NCBI GenBank assembly: GCA_024220525.1
Contig: JAMYWO010000022.1
Span: 1-50,773 of the forward strand
Reading direction: 5' to 3'
DNA: 50,773 bases
Source of the DNA: Cochliopodium minus
Taxonomy: Eukaryota; Discosea; Himatismenida; Cochliopodiidae
Shown: positions 34,392-46,140 of the stretch, piece after piece
How the letters are laid out: each line of letters starts with the position of its first letter
Position numbering within the stretch: the first letter of the stretch is position 1
Program-made: the position numbers and the translations under genes
Notes under the pieces: model-generated
Database searches by the model: none
Seen by the model: the letters and a program-made list of their open reading frames with translations, nothing else
Told to the model about the DNA's origin: nothing

Positions 34392-36179
34392 TCAACCCAA
34401 GATCGAATTCTTCAAAGGAGTGGTACATTCACCAGAAGAAGTCAAACAAACATGGTTGGTGCTGAAAACAGCCTTTCCATCCTCGTTAGCAGTCAACAAC
34501 TTGAGGATCTTCTTCAAACGATCAGATTTCAAAGTAGGTTCAGGATCTTGCTTGTCCAAACCAGACCAAGTGACTCTCTCACCAACTTTAGCATTCTCAG
34601 GAACATCTACAAGCTTTACAACGACTTTATCATCAACAGTAACGTTAGAAGCAACAACCATACCTTCGGAGATGATTCCCAACTTTCCGATATCGGTGGA
34701 GACCAAGTTGCACATGACCAAAAGCTTACGTCCCTTGAGTTCTTCGAGTTTGTAGTGCTCGGCCAAACCACTGATGATGGTACGAGGCTTCTCCTCACCA
34801 ACATCAATCTTTTCGACGTACAATCTGTCGGACTTGGGATGTTTCTCGATGTCAATGATGTGTCCAACTCTCAAGTCGATTTCATAAGGGCTGAGAGGTT
34901 TGGGTTGGTTCTTCTTTGGTTGAGTTTTAGGTACATTTTTGGTTTCGACTTTAACTTCGAGAGAAGGGTATGCTTTACTGAGCAAATCCTTGTTTTGTTG
35001 GCAAAACTCCCTCAAAGGAGCAAGGAACTCTACGAGAATGCTGGTGATGGCAACTTTGAGATCCCCACTTACTAACTCCTTCTTGTCGAAAGCCTCCTCA
35101 GTTTCTTCGTAGTTTGAAAACTTTTGAGGACCTCCAAACTTCTCAGGTCTAGGAATCTCGAGAACTCTCCCCTTTGATTCGAGCCATCTGAAAAGAACAT
35201 ATTTCAACATAGCAAGGAGACCATTACCCTTTGATTCCCCATCGAGAGAGTATGCTTCCTTGATCTTCTTCTTCAAAAGATTGACATCATCGTCGAAATC
35301 GATCTTGCCTCCCTTATCTGAGGAACTCATCTTTACATTCTCTCCTTTGGTGACTGGTTTTCCAAGCCCTGGGATGAGAGGATTCATCAAATGGCTTCTT
35401 TTCTTATAGCCGATCTTTGGCATGTATTCTCTGGCGAACATGAAGATCTTTCTTTGATCTACTCCACCGAATTGTGCATCTACATCGAGATATTCTTCAT
35501 CCAATGCTTGCAAGATAGGATATAAAAGAGAACTCATCAATGGTGTCTCTGATGTTTTCACTACCTCTGCTCCTGCATGTGATGTATCTCTAGTTGTTAC
35601 CATTGCACTCATTTTGTACATATCCAAGGTATATTTCTCAGATAATTGGTATGATGTACCTTTATATAATTTAAATTTTGTTAAAATATCAAAGTATAAA
35701 GGATAATATCTTTCTATATCTCAAAAAAAAAAAATAATATTTTGCTGTTATAATTATTCACTTTATCAAGAAAAAAAAAGAGTATTTATCAAAAATTTTT
35801 TTTTACCTCTCACAAATTTCAATTTTTCAAGTGGTACTCCAACCAATTTTAACATTTCTTTTATTACTTTTTCGTACCAATCACATCTCAATGCAAGCAA
35901 TTCCCATGAACTCTTCATATTATCCAAATATGCATGCAAATCTGCAAAAAGGATGGTCACATGGCAACCAGCTCTCAAGTAATCACTGATTTTAAAAATT
36001 GGTACAAAATATCCGAAATGAGGTTTTCCAGTTGTTGCAGTACCCCAATATATCTTCAAATCTCTTTCTGACAAAACTTTTTTCAAATCCTCTTCTCCAA
36101 TTACTTCTTGCAATTGGTTTGTGATGATTTCGTATTTTTTGATAGCTTCTTCAGTTGGTTGAAATTTATTATTCTCCAT
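34392..36179 (-). CDS. Tyrosyl-tRNA synthetase with EMAP-II tail
   Basis: Two exons (35807-36179, 34392-35713) encode 564 residues. The class I catalytic core is eukaryotic-type Tyr[17 protein letters not shown] carries the HIGH-like signature and [14 protein letters not shown] the KMSKS loop. It charges tRNA-Tyr in the cytosol. After residue about 390, a Lys/Pro linker leads to an OB-fold EMAP-II domain ([37 protein letters not shown]), as in animal TyrRS, where it binds tRNA and can act as a cytokine after cleavage. The second exon is long and intron-free, with a higher GC look than its neighbours, as expected for a highly expressed gene. The start is the only ATG before the conserved helix. 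Confidence 0.93.
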
Positions 36180-36422
36180 TTTAAAATAGATGCTTTCTTT
36201 TTTTTTTTATATTGTTTTTGATGGAATCCTCCTCTTCAATTTTTATTTTTTTTATTTTATATTTTTTGATATTATTATAAGAAAGAAAAAAAGAGTGATA
36301 AAATCAAATTCCAAGTTGAAGATAAGATTGGATAAGCCGATGGAAAACAAAATTTATCTATTAAACATTTTAATATAATTTTTCCCTTTACAATATTTGA
36401 TTGAATGGATTTGATGAATCCC

Positions 36423-37233
36423 TTAATTTCTCTTTACATTTTCATAGATCACCTTAACTCTCAAACATTTCCTTCTAATCAAAAAATCAACGTATTCATT
36501 GAAGGATATGTTTCCATTGCGATCCTTATCCAAATCCTCTAAAGAATCTTCGAGAGGGATGGAGATGATTCCTAATAATTGGAAAGATTCAAAATTATAG
36601 AAGTGGAAAGAAAAATTATTTTTTTTACTGTGCTTTTTCATGTCTTCATATAATCTTGAGAATTCGCTTCTATCAAGAACACCCGATTGATCTGAATCAA
36701 AGTACTTTGGGATAATAAATAATATTACTAACTATTAAACAAAATGTCTTTCATTATTCTAACCTTGAAGTAGGTAGTTGCAGTTCTAAGTGTTTCTAAT
36801 TCATCTTGACTCAATTTTAACTGAATGAAAGCAAAAATAAAATAAAAAAATTTGAAAATTTGTGAACTTTAATAATTATTGAATTACCTTGTCAAATCTA
36901 TCTCCATTTTTCCACCATTGTTCGAATTCTTTGTATGAGATAGTTCCAGATCCATCAACTAATAAAAGTTAAATAAAGGTTAGTATTTGAAAAAGTTAAT
37001 AGATCTTCCATAAATTTTACCATCCAATTTTTGAATTGCAATACTCTTTTCTTGTTCACTCAAAAAATGACCCAATTCATAGCATAAAGAAGCAAATTCT
37101 AAAAAAAAGGAAGGTATTAAATAATTTCAAGTCAAAAAGAAAGTTTACCATCGATATCAATGCATCCAGATTGATCTTTATCATATTTATCAAAGATACG
37201 TTTTGAGAGTGGGGGTGGAGGTCCTTTCATCAT
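36423..37233 (-). CDS. Four-EF-hand protein, copy 1
   Basis: Six exons (37149-37233, 37021-37098, 36888-36958, 36764-36820, 36629-36704, 36423-36571) encode 171 residues. Four EF-hand loops are present: DKDQSGCIDIDE, DVDGSGTISYKE, DSDQSGVLDRSE and DKDRNGNISFNE, all with good calcium ligands. The N-terminus is proline-rich (GPPPPLSKRIF). Overall it resembles calmodulin-family sensors of the calcium-binding protein type found in amoebae; no partner can be named. A tandem paralogue lies immediately upstream with the same exon pattern. Confidence 0.9.
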
Positions 37234-37488
37234 TTAGTAACTCTTTCTATTTTTATTTGATTTGCTTTTTTTTTTTTTTTTTAGTTAATTTAAATTTTAT
37301 TCTTTTTCTCCGACTTTTATATACACTCCGATTTAGATCAACTCCGGAATCTGAAAAAAAATAAAAGACTGTTTTCAAATTAAATTGTTTAAATTAATCG
37401 TTTTTGTGGGTAAAGATCAATTATTTTTAGAAATTAATTTAATTATTTTCGATTCCTTTAAATTTTGATTGTTATAAGGAGGATGCAT

Positions 37489-38432
37489 TTAATTTCTCTT
37501 TACATTTTCGTAGATAACCTTTACTTTCAAACAGTTCTTTCTGATCAAAAAATCAACATATTCATTGAAGGAGATTTTTCCATTGTTATCATTATCCAAA
37601 TCTTTCAAGCAATCTTCGAGAGGGATCGAAATGATATCTAATAATTGGAAAGATTGTATAAATTCGGAGAATTAATGAAATGTGAACAAGAAAAAAAAAC
37701 TTTTTTTTTTTTTACTGTGCTTTTTCATGTCTTCGTATAATTTGGAGAATTCGCTTCTATCAAGAACACCAGATTTATCAGAATCAAAGTACTATATTTT
37801 GAAGTGATTCAAAAAAATAAGCAAAATTATAAAGTATATCCTCAATTTAAATTTATTATTTTTTACCTTGAAATAATTTGTTGCAGTTCTTAATGTTTCT
37901 AATTCATCTTGGCTCAATTGCAACTATAATGATAAATTTTAATTTTTTTCAGTATAAAAATTTGAAATTCGGAATGTTGACATACCTTTGCGAATCTATC
38001 TCCATTTTTCCACCATGGTTCGAATTCTTTGTATGAGATAGTTCCAGATCCATCAACTAATAAATGAAAAATGGGAAGTGAGGTTAGTATAAAGTAAGTA
38101 ATATTCCAAAAAAAAAAATATTATAAATTGGTTATAGCATGCTTATTAAAAGCTATTAATCATAAATAGAGCATTTTTTTTTGAAAGAAAAAAATATTAC
38201 CATCCAATTTTTGAATTGCAAGACTCTTTTCTTCTTCACTCAAAAAGTGACCTAATTCATAGCATAAAGATGCAAATTCTATAATAAAAAAAAAAAGGTA
38301 TTAAAAGGATTCAAAAGAAGGCATTGTGATTATGGTAAAAAAAAAAAAAATTTTACCTTCAATATCGATATGTCCTGAATGATCTTTATCATATTTATCA
38401 AAGATACGTTTTGAAAGTGGTGGAGGATTCAT
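37489..38432 (-). CDS. Four-EF-hand protein, copy 2
   Basis: Six exons (38357-38432, 38201-38278, 37986-38056, 37867-37923, 37716-37791, 37489-37637) encode 168 residues. Exons 2-6 have exactly the lengths of copy 1 (78, 71, 57, 76, 149). The loops are DKDHSGHIDIEE, DVDGSGTISYKE, DSDKSGVLDRSE and DNDNNGKISFNE. Exon sequence is strongly conserved while introns are unrelated in length, so the duplication is old enough for introns to diverge and the protein is under purifying selection. The start codon faces the dehydrogenase gene across 106 bases. Confidence 0.9.
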
Positions 38433-38538
38433 TTTTTTTTGAAATTATTAATGAAACGATTTTTTTATTTATAATATTTTTAATTTGAAAAAAAAATTGT
38501 TTTTTCTCTCAAATAATAGTTTTTTTTTATTTTTTTGG
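38433..38538. promoter_or_regulatory. 106-base divergent promoter region
   Basis: Separates the start codons of EF-hand copy 2 (minus) and the short-chain dehydrogenase (plus). It is AT-rich, with homopolymer T and A runs and no further recognisable motif. Confidence 0.4.
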
Positions 38539-40219
38539 ATGTGTGGTCCTTCTTGTAGAATAGTTTGGGCTGTTTTATTTTCGATATTGGCAATTTCATT
38601 TGTTGTTTTCAGACAACCACATTGTACATTACAAAAATATAATCTTGATGGGAAGATAGCTATCGTAAAAAAAGAAACAATATAAAATAAAGGATTTACA
38701 AACAAGATATATTCAAAATATTTTTTGTTAGCGGATATTAATTTATAAAAACGTTTGAAATAAATAATTTTTGATTCAAATTGGATATTCCAGATTTATA
38801 CTTCATCTGAATTCCAATTTATTATATATTTAATTTTTGAAAACAAATCAGATCACAGGAGCAAATACTGGTATAGGATTATGGAGTGCAAAATTGTTGG
38901 CAGAGATGGGAGCACATGTAGTTGTGGCATGCCGTAATATCGAGAAATCGAACTTTGCAAAGCAATGGATAGAAGCCAATGCAACAAGATCTGTCAAAAT
39001 AACGCCCATGGTGATGGATCTAGGAAGCTTCAAATCAATTTTGAATTTTGTGGGAGAATATCAAAAGAAATTCAATAAAATCGATATATTGATGAATAAT
39101 GCAGGTATACCAATCCAATTCATTGTTATCATATCTCATATCTCCTCTATCTATTTAATTTAATTTAATTTAATTTTTTTTTTTTATTTTCATAAAAAAA
39201 GGTTTAGCTAATTTTGAAAGGAAATTCACATCTGATGGATTGGAAGAAATTATGGGAGTCAACCAGTAAACATTTTCAGATGCTCATTTATTTCAAAAAT
39301 AGTTTTTAAAACTTTCAAACAAAAAAAAATTCAAGTGTCGGACATTTTTTGTTGACAACAAGGTTGTTGGAATTAATTAAAAAAAGCAAATCTAAAGTAA
39401 AAAAATTATTAATGATTTTTTATTCAATTTGTTATTATTTTTTTTTTTAAATACATTTTTTTATTTTTTATTTAAATTTTTTTTTGTAATTTATTATTTA
39501 TTTTATTTTATTATTTTTTATTATTTTTATTATTTTGTTATTTAATAATTTTTTTTTTTGGAAAAAGATCATTAATGTATCCTCTGATATGCATTTTAGC
39601 GCAAATCCAAGTTTCATAGAAGATTTGAACGGAAACAAGAGTTTTGGGGGAATAGTGCAATACGCAAACTCTAAATTGGCAAACAATCTTTTCTCTTTGG
39701 AGTTACAAAGAAGGCTCAAAGGAACAGGTGTATGTACATATTCAGTGCACCCTGTAAAATTATTTTTTATTTTTTATTTTTTATTTTTTACTTTTTCTTT
39801 ATTTAAGGGAGGTGTCTCAACTGAATTTGGCAGGTTCATGGATGGGCCTATCAAGTTTTTGTTCGATCTTATTTCGGCACTCGTGTTCAAAACACCAGAA
39901 CAAGGAGCAACAACACAAGGTTATTATTTTATATTTTAATTTTTTAATTTATGATATTTTTTTATTTTTATTTTTTAAATAATGATATTTTTTTATTTTA
40001 TTATTTTTTTATTTTTTATTTTTATTTTTTAAAAGATTTTTTTCATGTATTTTATGTTTAGTGAGAGTCGCTTCTGATCCTACTCTTGCTAACGAATGCG
40101 GGAAATATTGGTCTCACTGTCAAATTGCCAACGATTCAGGGTTTTCCAAAAACTCTAACAAAGCAAAACAGTTATGGGAAGAAACTGAAAAGTTGATCGC
40201 TCAAAAATTAAAGGAATAA
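38539..40219 (+). CDS. Membrane-anchored short-chain dehydrogenase/reductase
   Basis: Seven exons (38539-38664, 38852-39104, 39202-39265, 39336-39396, 39568-39753, 39808-39919, 40062-40219) give 319 residues. An N-terminal hydrophobic anchor (IVWAVLFSILAISFVVF) precedes a classical Rossmann fold: TGANTGIG cofactor loop, NNAG, INVSS with the active Ser, and YANSK with the catalytic Tyr and Lys, then HPGGVSTEFGR. This set is typical of the retinol-dehydrogenase / WWOX-like branch, which uses NAD(P)H on lipophilic alcohols or ketones at the ER membrane. The exact substrate is unknown. Intron 1 contains a relic of the MITE-like repeat described at 43.6 kb. It converges on Rac gene A. Confidence 0.9.
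38700..38770. repeat. Relic of the MITE-like repeat in an intron
   Basis: Bases 38728-38747 are identical over 20 bases to 43619-43638 in the complete element (TTAGCGGATATTAATTTATA). Flanking bases are only loosely similar, so this is an old or partial copy. It lies in intron 1 of the dehydrogenase gene (38665-38851). Confidence 0.6.
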
Positions 40220-40299
40220 AATTATTTTTTTTGAACAAGGGAAAGAAAATAAAACAAATTGAAAATTTTTTTTAAAAAAAACTGAACATTTTTTTAATA

Positions 40300-41362
40300 T
40301 TAAAACAAAATACAATCCTTTTTTTTCTTTTTGTGTTCACCCTTATAAATAACACTCCTAAATAATTTTTTAAAAAAAAAAAATAAAGAAAAATTTAAAC
40401 AAAATTTTTTTTTTTGAAATGTTGATTTTTCTCCTTTGTTTATTTTACCTGATTGCTTCATCAAAAATTTTTTTGAGATTTGTTTGTTCCAAGGCGGAGC
40501 ACTCAATGTATGTGTATGCTCCTATTTCTTTTGCGACCAAAGAACCTTGTTCATATGTGATAGGTGCAGTGTTTTTGGATTTTAGCTTTTCGATTGTCAC
40601 AGGATCATTTTTCAAATCCAATTTGGTTCCTTTTTTAAAATCAAAAGATTTAATATGATTTAATTAATTTAATATGATTGAAAATCTCTTTTTGGATATT
40701 TATTATTAAAAAAAAATAAAAAATTAATAAAATAAAAAAATGCAAAATAAAATTAAAAATAAATATTAATAATTTTTTTTACCAACCAACAAAATTTTTA
40801 CTTCTTTTGGTGCGTGTTCTTTAATTTCTGGGATCCATTTTACTTTCACATTCTCGAAAGAATTTGGATTAACAAGTGAAAAGCAAATCAAGATGACATC
40901 TTTGGTTTTCATTAAGAAATTTAGAATTGAAAAAAAAAATTTAAAAGGAGAATACCTGTTTGTGGATAGGATAGAGGTCTCAATTTATCATAATCTTCTT
41001 CCCCTATTTTTTAAATAGTGTTGAGATGTTATTAAAAATGACAAAAGAAAGGATTTTTTTTTTAACCTTTTGTATCCCAAAGAGCCAAACAATTTGGTAT
41101 TCCATCAACCATTATATTTGCGGCATATTCCTATCAAATATTGGGTTTAATAAATAAATAGGGGATATCTCAAAATTACATCCAATATGGTTGGGATATA
41201 TTCTCCAGGGAATGCATTTGTTGTATATGATATCAACATACAGGTCTTGCCTTTAAAAATGCAAGAAAATAATGATATGAGAATTAAAATTAACTTGATG
41301 TTCTTGTTAATCATTTTACCAACTGCTCCATCACCTACTATTAAACATTTTAAGTTTTGCAT
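40300..41362 (-). CDS. Rac/Rho-like small GTPase A, altered switch II
   Basis: Seven exons (41320-41362, 41180-41250, 41067-41130, 40956-41003, 40783-40899, 40449-40629, 40300-40357) give 193 residues, the usual Rac length. P-loop GDGAVGKT, switch I YIPTILD, TKLD and CSAL boxes are intact. The tail is polybasic (KKKKK) with a CILF CAAX box, predicting geranylgeranylation and plasma-membrane targeting. Switch II reads DTKGEEDYD where Rac has DTAGQEDYD, so the catalytic Gln61 position is Glu and Ala59 is Lys. That should slow or change GTP hydrolysis. Likely role: actin control. One of four genes in a head-to-tail cluster. Confidence 0.92.
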
Positions 41363-41502
41363 AGTTTTAAAATTCAATTTTTTTTTTTTATTAAATTGAA
41401 ATTTAATCGTGACAGAACAAAAGTGTTTTAAATGCAAATATAGAGGAGAACATTCTTTCTTCTATTTCAATATCTTTAATTAAAAACCACATTTAAAAAG
41501 TT

Positions 41503-42569
<1,067 letters not shown>

Positions 42570-42639
42570 TTTTCAGATCAAATCAATTTTTTTTTATTAA
42601 TTCTTGAGAAGAAATAAATCTCCAAATTATTTAGATTGA

Positions 42640-42833
42640 TAAGAGGGAGATGCATTAAATTTAACTAAAACTGTGGGTACATATTCTCCAGGTAACGGAT
42701 GATATCAACTTGCAAGTTTTGCATTTGAATCGAAAGAAAGAAAAGAAGAGATAAAATGATAATTGAAGGGAATGTAAATTATTTTACCAACTGCTCCATC
42801 ACCTACTATAACACATTTCACATTTTCCATCAT
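42640..42833 (-). pseudogene. Broken Rac-like gene (exon 1 and part of exon 2)
   Basis: Bases 42833-42788 encode an intact first exon starting [16 protein letters not shown], followed by a GT donor. The next stretch (about 42715-42655) is recognisable as exon 2 of the D-type gene (ITRYLPGEY-like region and the PTVL coding part). It lacks the splice acceptor context and an internal piece, and nothing like exons 3-7 follows before gene B. It is a truncated duplicate, most similar to gene D. Exon 1 may still be transcribed. Confidence 0.8.
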
Positions 42834-42960
42834 TTGACCAAATTTTTTTTTTTTTTTTTTATCTTCTTTAGATTATTGTGTAAAAGATTTTTTTTTTTCT
42901 TGTCATTTATGGAATTCAAACTTAATTACAAAGGTCGGAGAAGAATATCAAATTTTCATT

Positions 42961-43036
42961 AGAGAGGTTCAAAATTTTACAACAGTTTAAAATTTGTTAG
43001 TTTTAAATTAATATCCGCCAAAAAATTTTGGACATG
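42961..43036. repeat. MITE-like short inverted-repeat element, copy 1
   Basis: About 76 bases that match, in the opposite orientation, the element at 43592-43679. Its ends carry the shared terminal motif GTTCAAAATTTTACAAC and, at the other end, the complement of GACATGTCCAAAATT. A 5-base direct repeat TCATT flanks it (42956-42960, 43037-43041), which could be a target-site duplication or chance. Confidence 0.65.
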
Positions 43037-43078
43037 TCATTTCTGTGGGTAAATAAAAAAAAAATTTGAATTTTAAAG

Positions 43079-43489
43079 ATGGAGGCGAAATCATTCCAAT
43101 ATATCAAATTTTCTTTTGAAAAATATAGGGAATTGCAAAATATACCAACCTATTTTCCTCAATATTATTTCTTAGAAGGGAAAAACATCATTATTGAATA
43201 CATAAATGATGAAATGAAAAAATATCTTGAAGAACAGACAATAATCTTTGAGATAATACAAGATAATGAGAGAATAAAAAAGGAAAAAGAATATGAAAAA
43301 AAATTCATCAATCTTCTTTGTAAAACCCCTCGCTACAAAGCACAAAAGGAACTTCTGATGTCTGAAGATGAATATGATGGATGGATGCTTTCAAAGAAAG
43401 CTCAAATTGCCTTTTCATATTGGTTCATGAAAGGAAATGGTTCTGTTAGAAAATGGTTGAAAGAAGGATGTCCCGATCATACTGTCTGA
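43079..43489 (+). CDS. Hypothetical protein, 136 residues, single exon
   Basis: An intronless ORF with normal coding character for this window: charged and aromatic residues, and no low complexity. It begins MEAKSFQYIKFSFEKYREL and ends WLKEGCPDHTV. It looks alpha-helical, with a Lys/Glu-rich middle; the second half has YDGWMLSKKAQ and SYWFMKGNGSVRKWL. I recognise no domain. It is the only plus-strand gene inside the Rac cluster and lies between two oppositely oriented copies of a MITE-like repeat, so it may have been carried in or trapped. Its lack of introns is unusual here, where nearly every other gene has at least one. Confidence 0.65.
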   Translation: MEAKSFQYIKFSFEKYRELQNIPTYFPQYYFLEGKNIIIEYINDEMKKYLEEQTIIFEIIQDNERIKKEKEYEKKFINLLCKTPRYKAQKELLMSEDEYDGWMLSKKAQIAFSYWFMKGNGSVRKWLKEGCPDHTV

Positions 43490-43591
43490 ATATAATTTCA
43501 TACTCCAAACATTTTATCATTAGACAACAATCATTTTCACATGTGAAACATCTTTAAAATTCAAAAAAATTAAAAAACACCATAAGATACT

Positions 43592-43679
43592 TTCACATGT
43601 CCAAAATTTACAACTTTATTAGCGGATATTAATTTATAACTAACAAGATTCAAACTGTTGTAAAATTTTGAACATCTCT
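43592..43679. mobile_element. MITE-like element, copy 2, with 10-base target duplication
   Basis: 88 bases flanked by the direct repeat ATAAGATACT (43582-43591 and 43680-43689). Its own ends are inverted: ATGTCCAAAATTTACAAC on the left matches the complement of the right end, ATGTTCAAAATTTTACAAC. Too small to code for anything. A 9-11-base duplication with inverted ends would fit a non-autonomous Mutator-type DNA element, but one site is thin evidence for family. Confidence 0.7.
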
Positions 43680-43800
43680 ATAAGATACTATTATCATTTG
43701 TACATATGATCCAATTAACAATCATTTTTACTAACAAATTTTCATTGTGTGAGTCTTTTTGCAACAACATAAAATGGCTGAATTAGGGAATTGAATTTTT

Positions 43801-43860
43801 GAAATCTGAATTCTGAAATCAAATTTAGGTCATTTTGAGAGGATTTCAGATTTCGGATTT
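43801..43860. repeat. Imperfect inverted repeat (hairpin)
   Basis: The arms GAAATCTGAATTCTGAAATC (43801-43820) and GATTTCAGATTTCGGATTT (43842-43860) are inverted copies with about 16 of 19 positions matching and a 21-base loop. Function unknown; it could be a 3'-end structure of gene D or a relic of a small repeat. Confidence 0.5.
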
Positions 43861-43948
43861 AAATTATTGTTTATTCAGCTTCAAAAAAAAAGAATTTTTT
43901 CTTTTTTCAAATTTCATTTAATAAAAAATTTTTTTTTTTGGGAATCAT

Positions 43949-44969
43949 TCAAAATAAAATACAATTCTTCTTTTTTTTCTCATTTTTTTTGAGCTTGTCA
44001 AACTTGCAACTCCTAATATGGAACAAGAAAAAACTTTTATTTTAGTTCAAAATTATTTTAAATTTATTTTTTAATTTTACCTTATTGTTTCATCAAAAAC
44101 GGTGCTTAAGTTTGTTTGTTCTAAGGAAGAACATTCTATATAAGTATATGCTCCTATTTCTTTTGCAACCGAAGAACCTTGTTCAAATGTAATGGGAGAA
44201 CTATTTTTGAGTTTTAAATTTTCTATAATTTCAGGATCATCTCTCAAATCTAATTTGGTTCCTTTTTTTTAAAAAAAGAAAGATTAAAATTAAATCTATT
44301 TTTGGATATTTATTATAAAATAATAAAATTAAATAATAAATAATAAATTATAAATTAAAATAAAATTTTATTTTTAACCAATTAACAAAATTTTTGCTTC
44401 TTTTGGTGCGTGTTCTTGAAGTTCTGGAATCCATTTCATTTTAACATTATCGAAAGAAGATTGATTGATAAGCGAAAAGCAAATCAAAAAAACATCTGGG
44501 TGATTTTATTTCGTTGAAAAAAAAAAATTAAGAATTCTTTAATGAGATTTTGCCTGATTGAGGGTAAGATAATGGTCTTAATGTATCATAATCTGATTGT
44601 CCTATTTATAAAGCATTTATAAAAGAGTTGATTCAACAAATTGAAAGATTTATATTTTTATATACCTGCAGTATCCCAAAATCCTAAATTGAATGGCCTC
44701 CCATCCACCATCACATTTGCATTATATTCCTTTCAAATATATCGTTTAATAAAATGAATATAATTTCGATAATGATAAGAGGGAGATGAATTAAATTACA
44801 TCTAAAACTGTGGGTATATATTCTCCAGGGAATTCTTTGGTAACGTATGATATCAACATGCAAGTTTTTCCTTTGAAAGAAAACAAGAAATAAAATGATA
44901 ATTGAAGTGAATGTGTATAATTTTACCAACTGCTCCATCACCTACTAAAACACATTTCACATTTTCCAT
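43949..44969 (-). CDS. Rac/Rho-like small GTPase D, canonical switch II
   Basis: Seven exons (44927-44969, 44800-44870, 44666-44729, 44554-44601, 44379-44495, 44081-44261, 43949-44012) give 195 residues. P-loop GDGAVGKT, switch I YIPTVLD and switch II DTAGQSDYD are canonical, so normal GTP cycling is expected. TKLDL and CSSL boxes follow, then a KKKKNCILF tail for prenylation. The intron after exon 4 starts with GC (44496-44553, GC-AG); the same intron in genes A, B and E starts with GT. This gene is probably nearest the ancestral state of the cluster. Confidence 0.92.
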
Positions 44970-45110
44970 CAATTAACCAAATTTTTTTTTTTTTGGATGG
45001 AATTTCATCTATTAAATTAACAATGAAAAACAAGATCCATGTTTTGTTTTAAAGATACATTTTTTTAAGGAAGGTAAAAAAAAAATATTTTATTTAATAA
45101 ACAAAATTTC

Positions 45111-46140
45111 TTAAAATAGAACACAATCTTTCTTTTTTTTGGGTTGATTTCTCAAAACACTTTCCCTAATTTTAAAATTAAAAATTTTCAAAATCAAAAA
45201 AATAAAAATTAAAAATTTTTTTTTTTTACTTAATAACATCATTAAATATAGGATCTAAATTCTTCATTTCCAAGGCAGAACATTCGTGGTACTCTATGGC
45301 TCCCACCTCCTTTGCCATCGAGGAGCCTTGTTCATATGAGATGGGTGAACTGTTTTTTGACTTGAGGAGTTCTATTGTTTCAGTATCATCTCTCAAGTCC
45401 AATTTGGTTCCTTTTTAATGAATTAAATTAATCAATGTTTGGAGAATTAAAATTTAAAAAAAAAAAAAATAAAAAATAATGATTAAAAAATAATAATTAA
45501 AAAAAAATAAGAAAAAAAATAAAAGTAATAATTCAATAAAAATTAAAAATTAAAAACCCACAAGAAAAATTTTTCCATTTTTTGGTGAATGTTTTCTTAT
45601 TTCAGGAACCCATTTTGTTTTCACATTCTCAAAAGAAGATGGATTGACAAGAGAAAAGCAAATCAAAAAAACATCTATCCTTCCGGAAGAGATGTTAAAA
45701 AAAAAAAAGTTAAATTAAAAAAATTAAAAAGGATACTTGTATTTGGATAAGACATTGGTCTTAATTGATCATAATCTAGGCTTCCTATTTTATGATTGAA
45801 TGTTATATTGTTTATATTAATGCTTTATAATCAAATTACCCATTGTATCCCAAAGACCCAAATTGACTGGTTTTCCTTCATACATCACATTTGCTGACCA
45901 TTCCTATCGAATATTTCATTTAATCAAATAAACAGTTTTTATAGTGAGATATTACATCTAATATTGAAGGTGTATTTTCTCCTGGGAATGTTTTGGTTGA
46001 ATATGATAGCAACATTGAGGTTTTTCCTTTAGCAAAAAAAAAAACAATTAATCAAAGGCTATAATTAATAAACTATTATTAAAGATTTGAAATTTACCAA
46101 CTGAAGAATCACCCACTGTTACACATTTTATTGATTCCAT
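45111..46140 (-). CDS. Rac/Rho-like small GTPase E, Rnd-like atypical
   Basis: Seven exons (46098-46140, 45956-46026, 45840-45903, 45737-45784, 45558-45674, 45230-45410, 45111-45165) give 192 residues with the cluster's exon pattern. Three nucleotide-binding sites are altered. The P-loop is GDSSVGKT (Gly12 is Ser), switch I reads ENTPSILD (Thr35 is Ser), and switch II reads DTMGSLDYD (Ala59 is Met, Gln61 is Ser). Ser in place of Gln61 together with a changed Gly12 is the known hallmark of GTPase-deficient Rnd proteins. The protein should stay GTP-bound and be controlled by expression or turnover. TKLDL, CSAL and the CVLF CAAX box remain, with a KKKK tail. Confidence 0.9.

Larger units (their letters stand above)
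43490..43948. other. Intergenic spacer holding a MITE-like copy and a palindrome
   Basis: 459 bases between the 136-residue ORF and the stop of Rac gene D. It contains the MITE-like copy at 43592-43679 and an imperfect hairpin at 43801-43860; the rest is AT-rich with no coding character. Confidence 0.6.

Noticed and set aside
34452-35075. Plus-strand frame of 207 residues opposite tyrosyl-tRNA synthetase
   Set aside because: The minus strand encodes a full EMAP-II domain; the antisense frame has no recognisable features.
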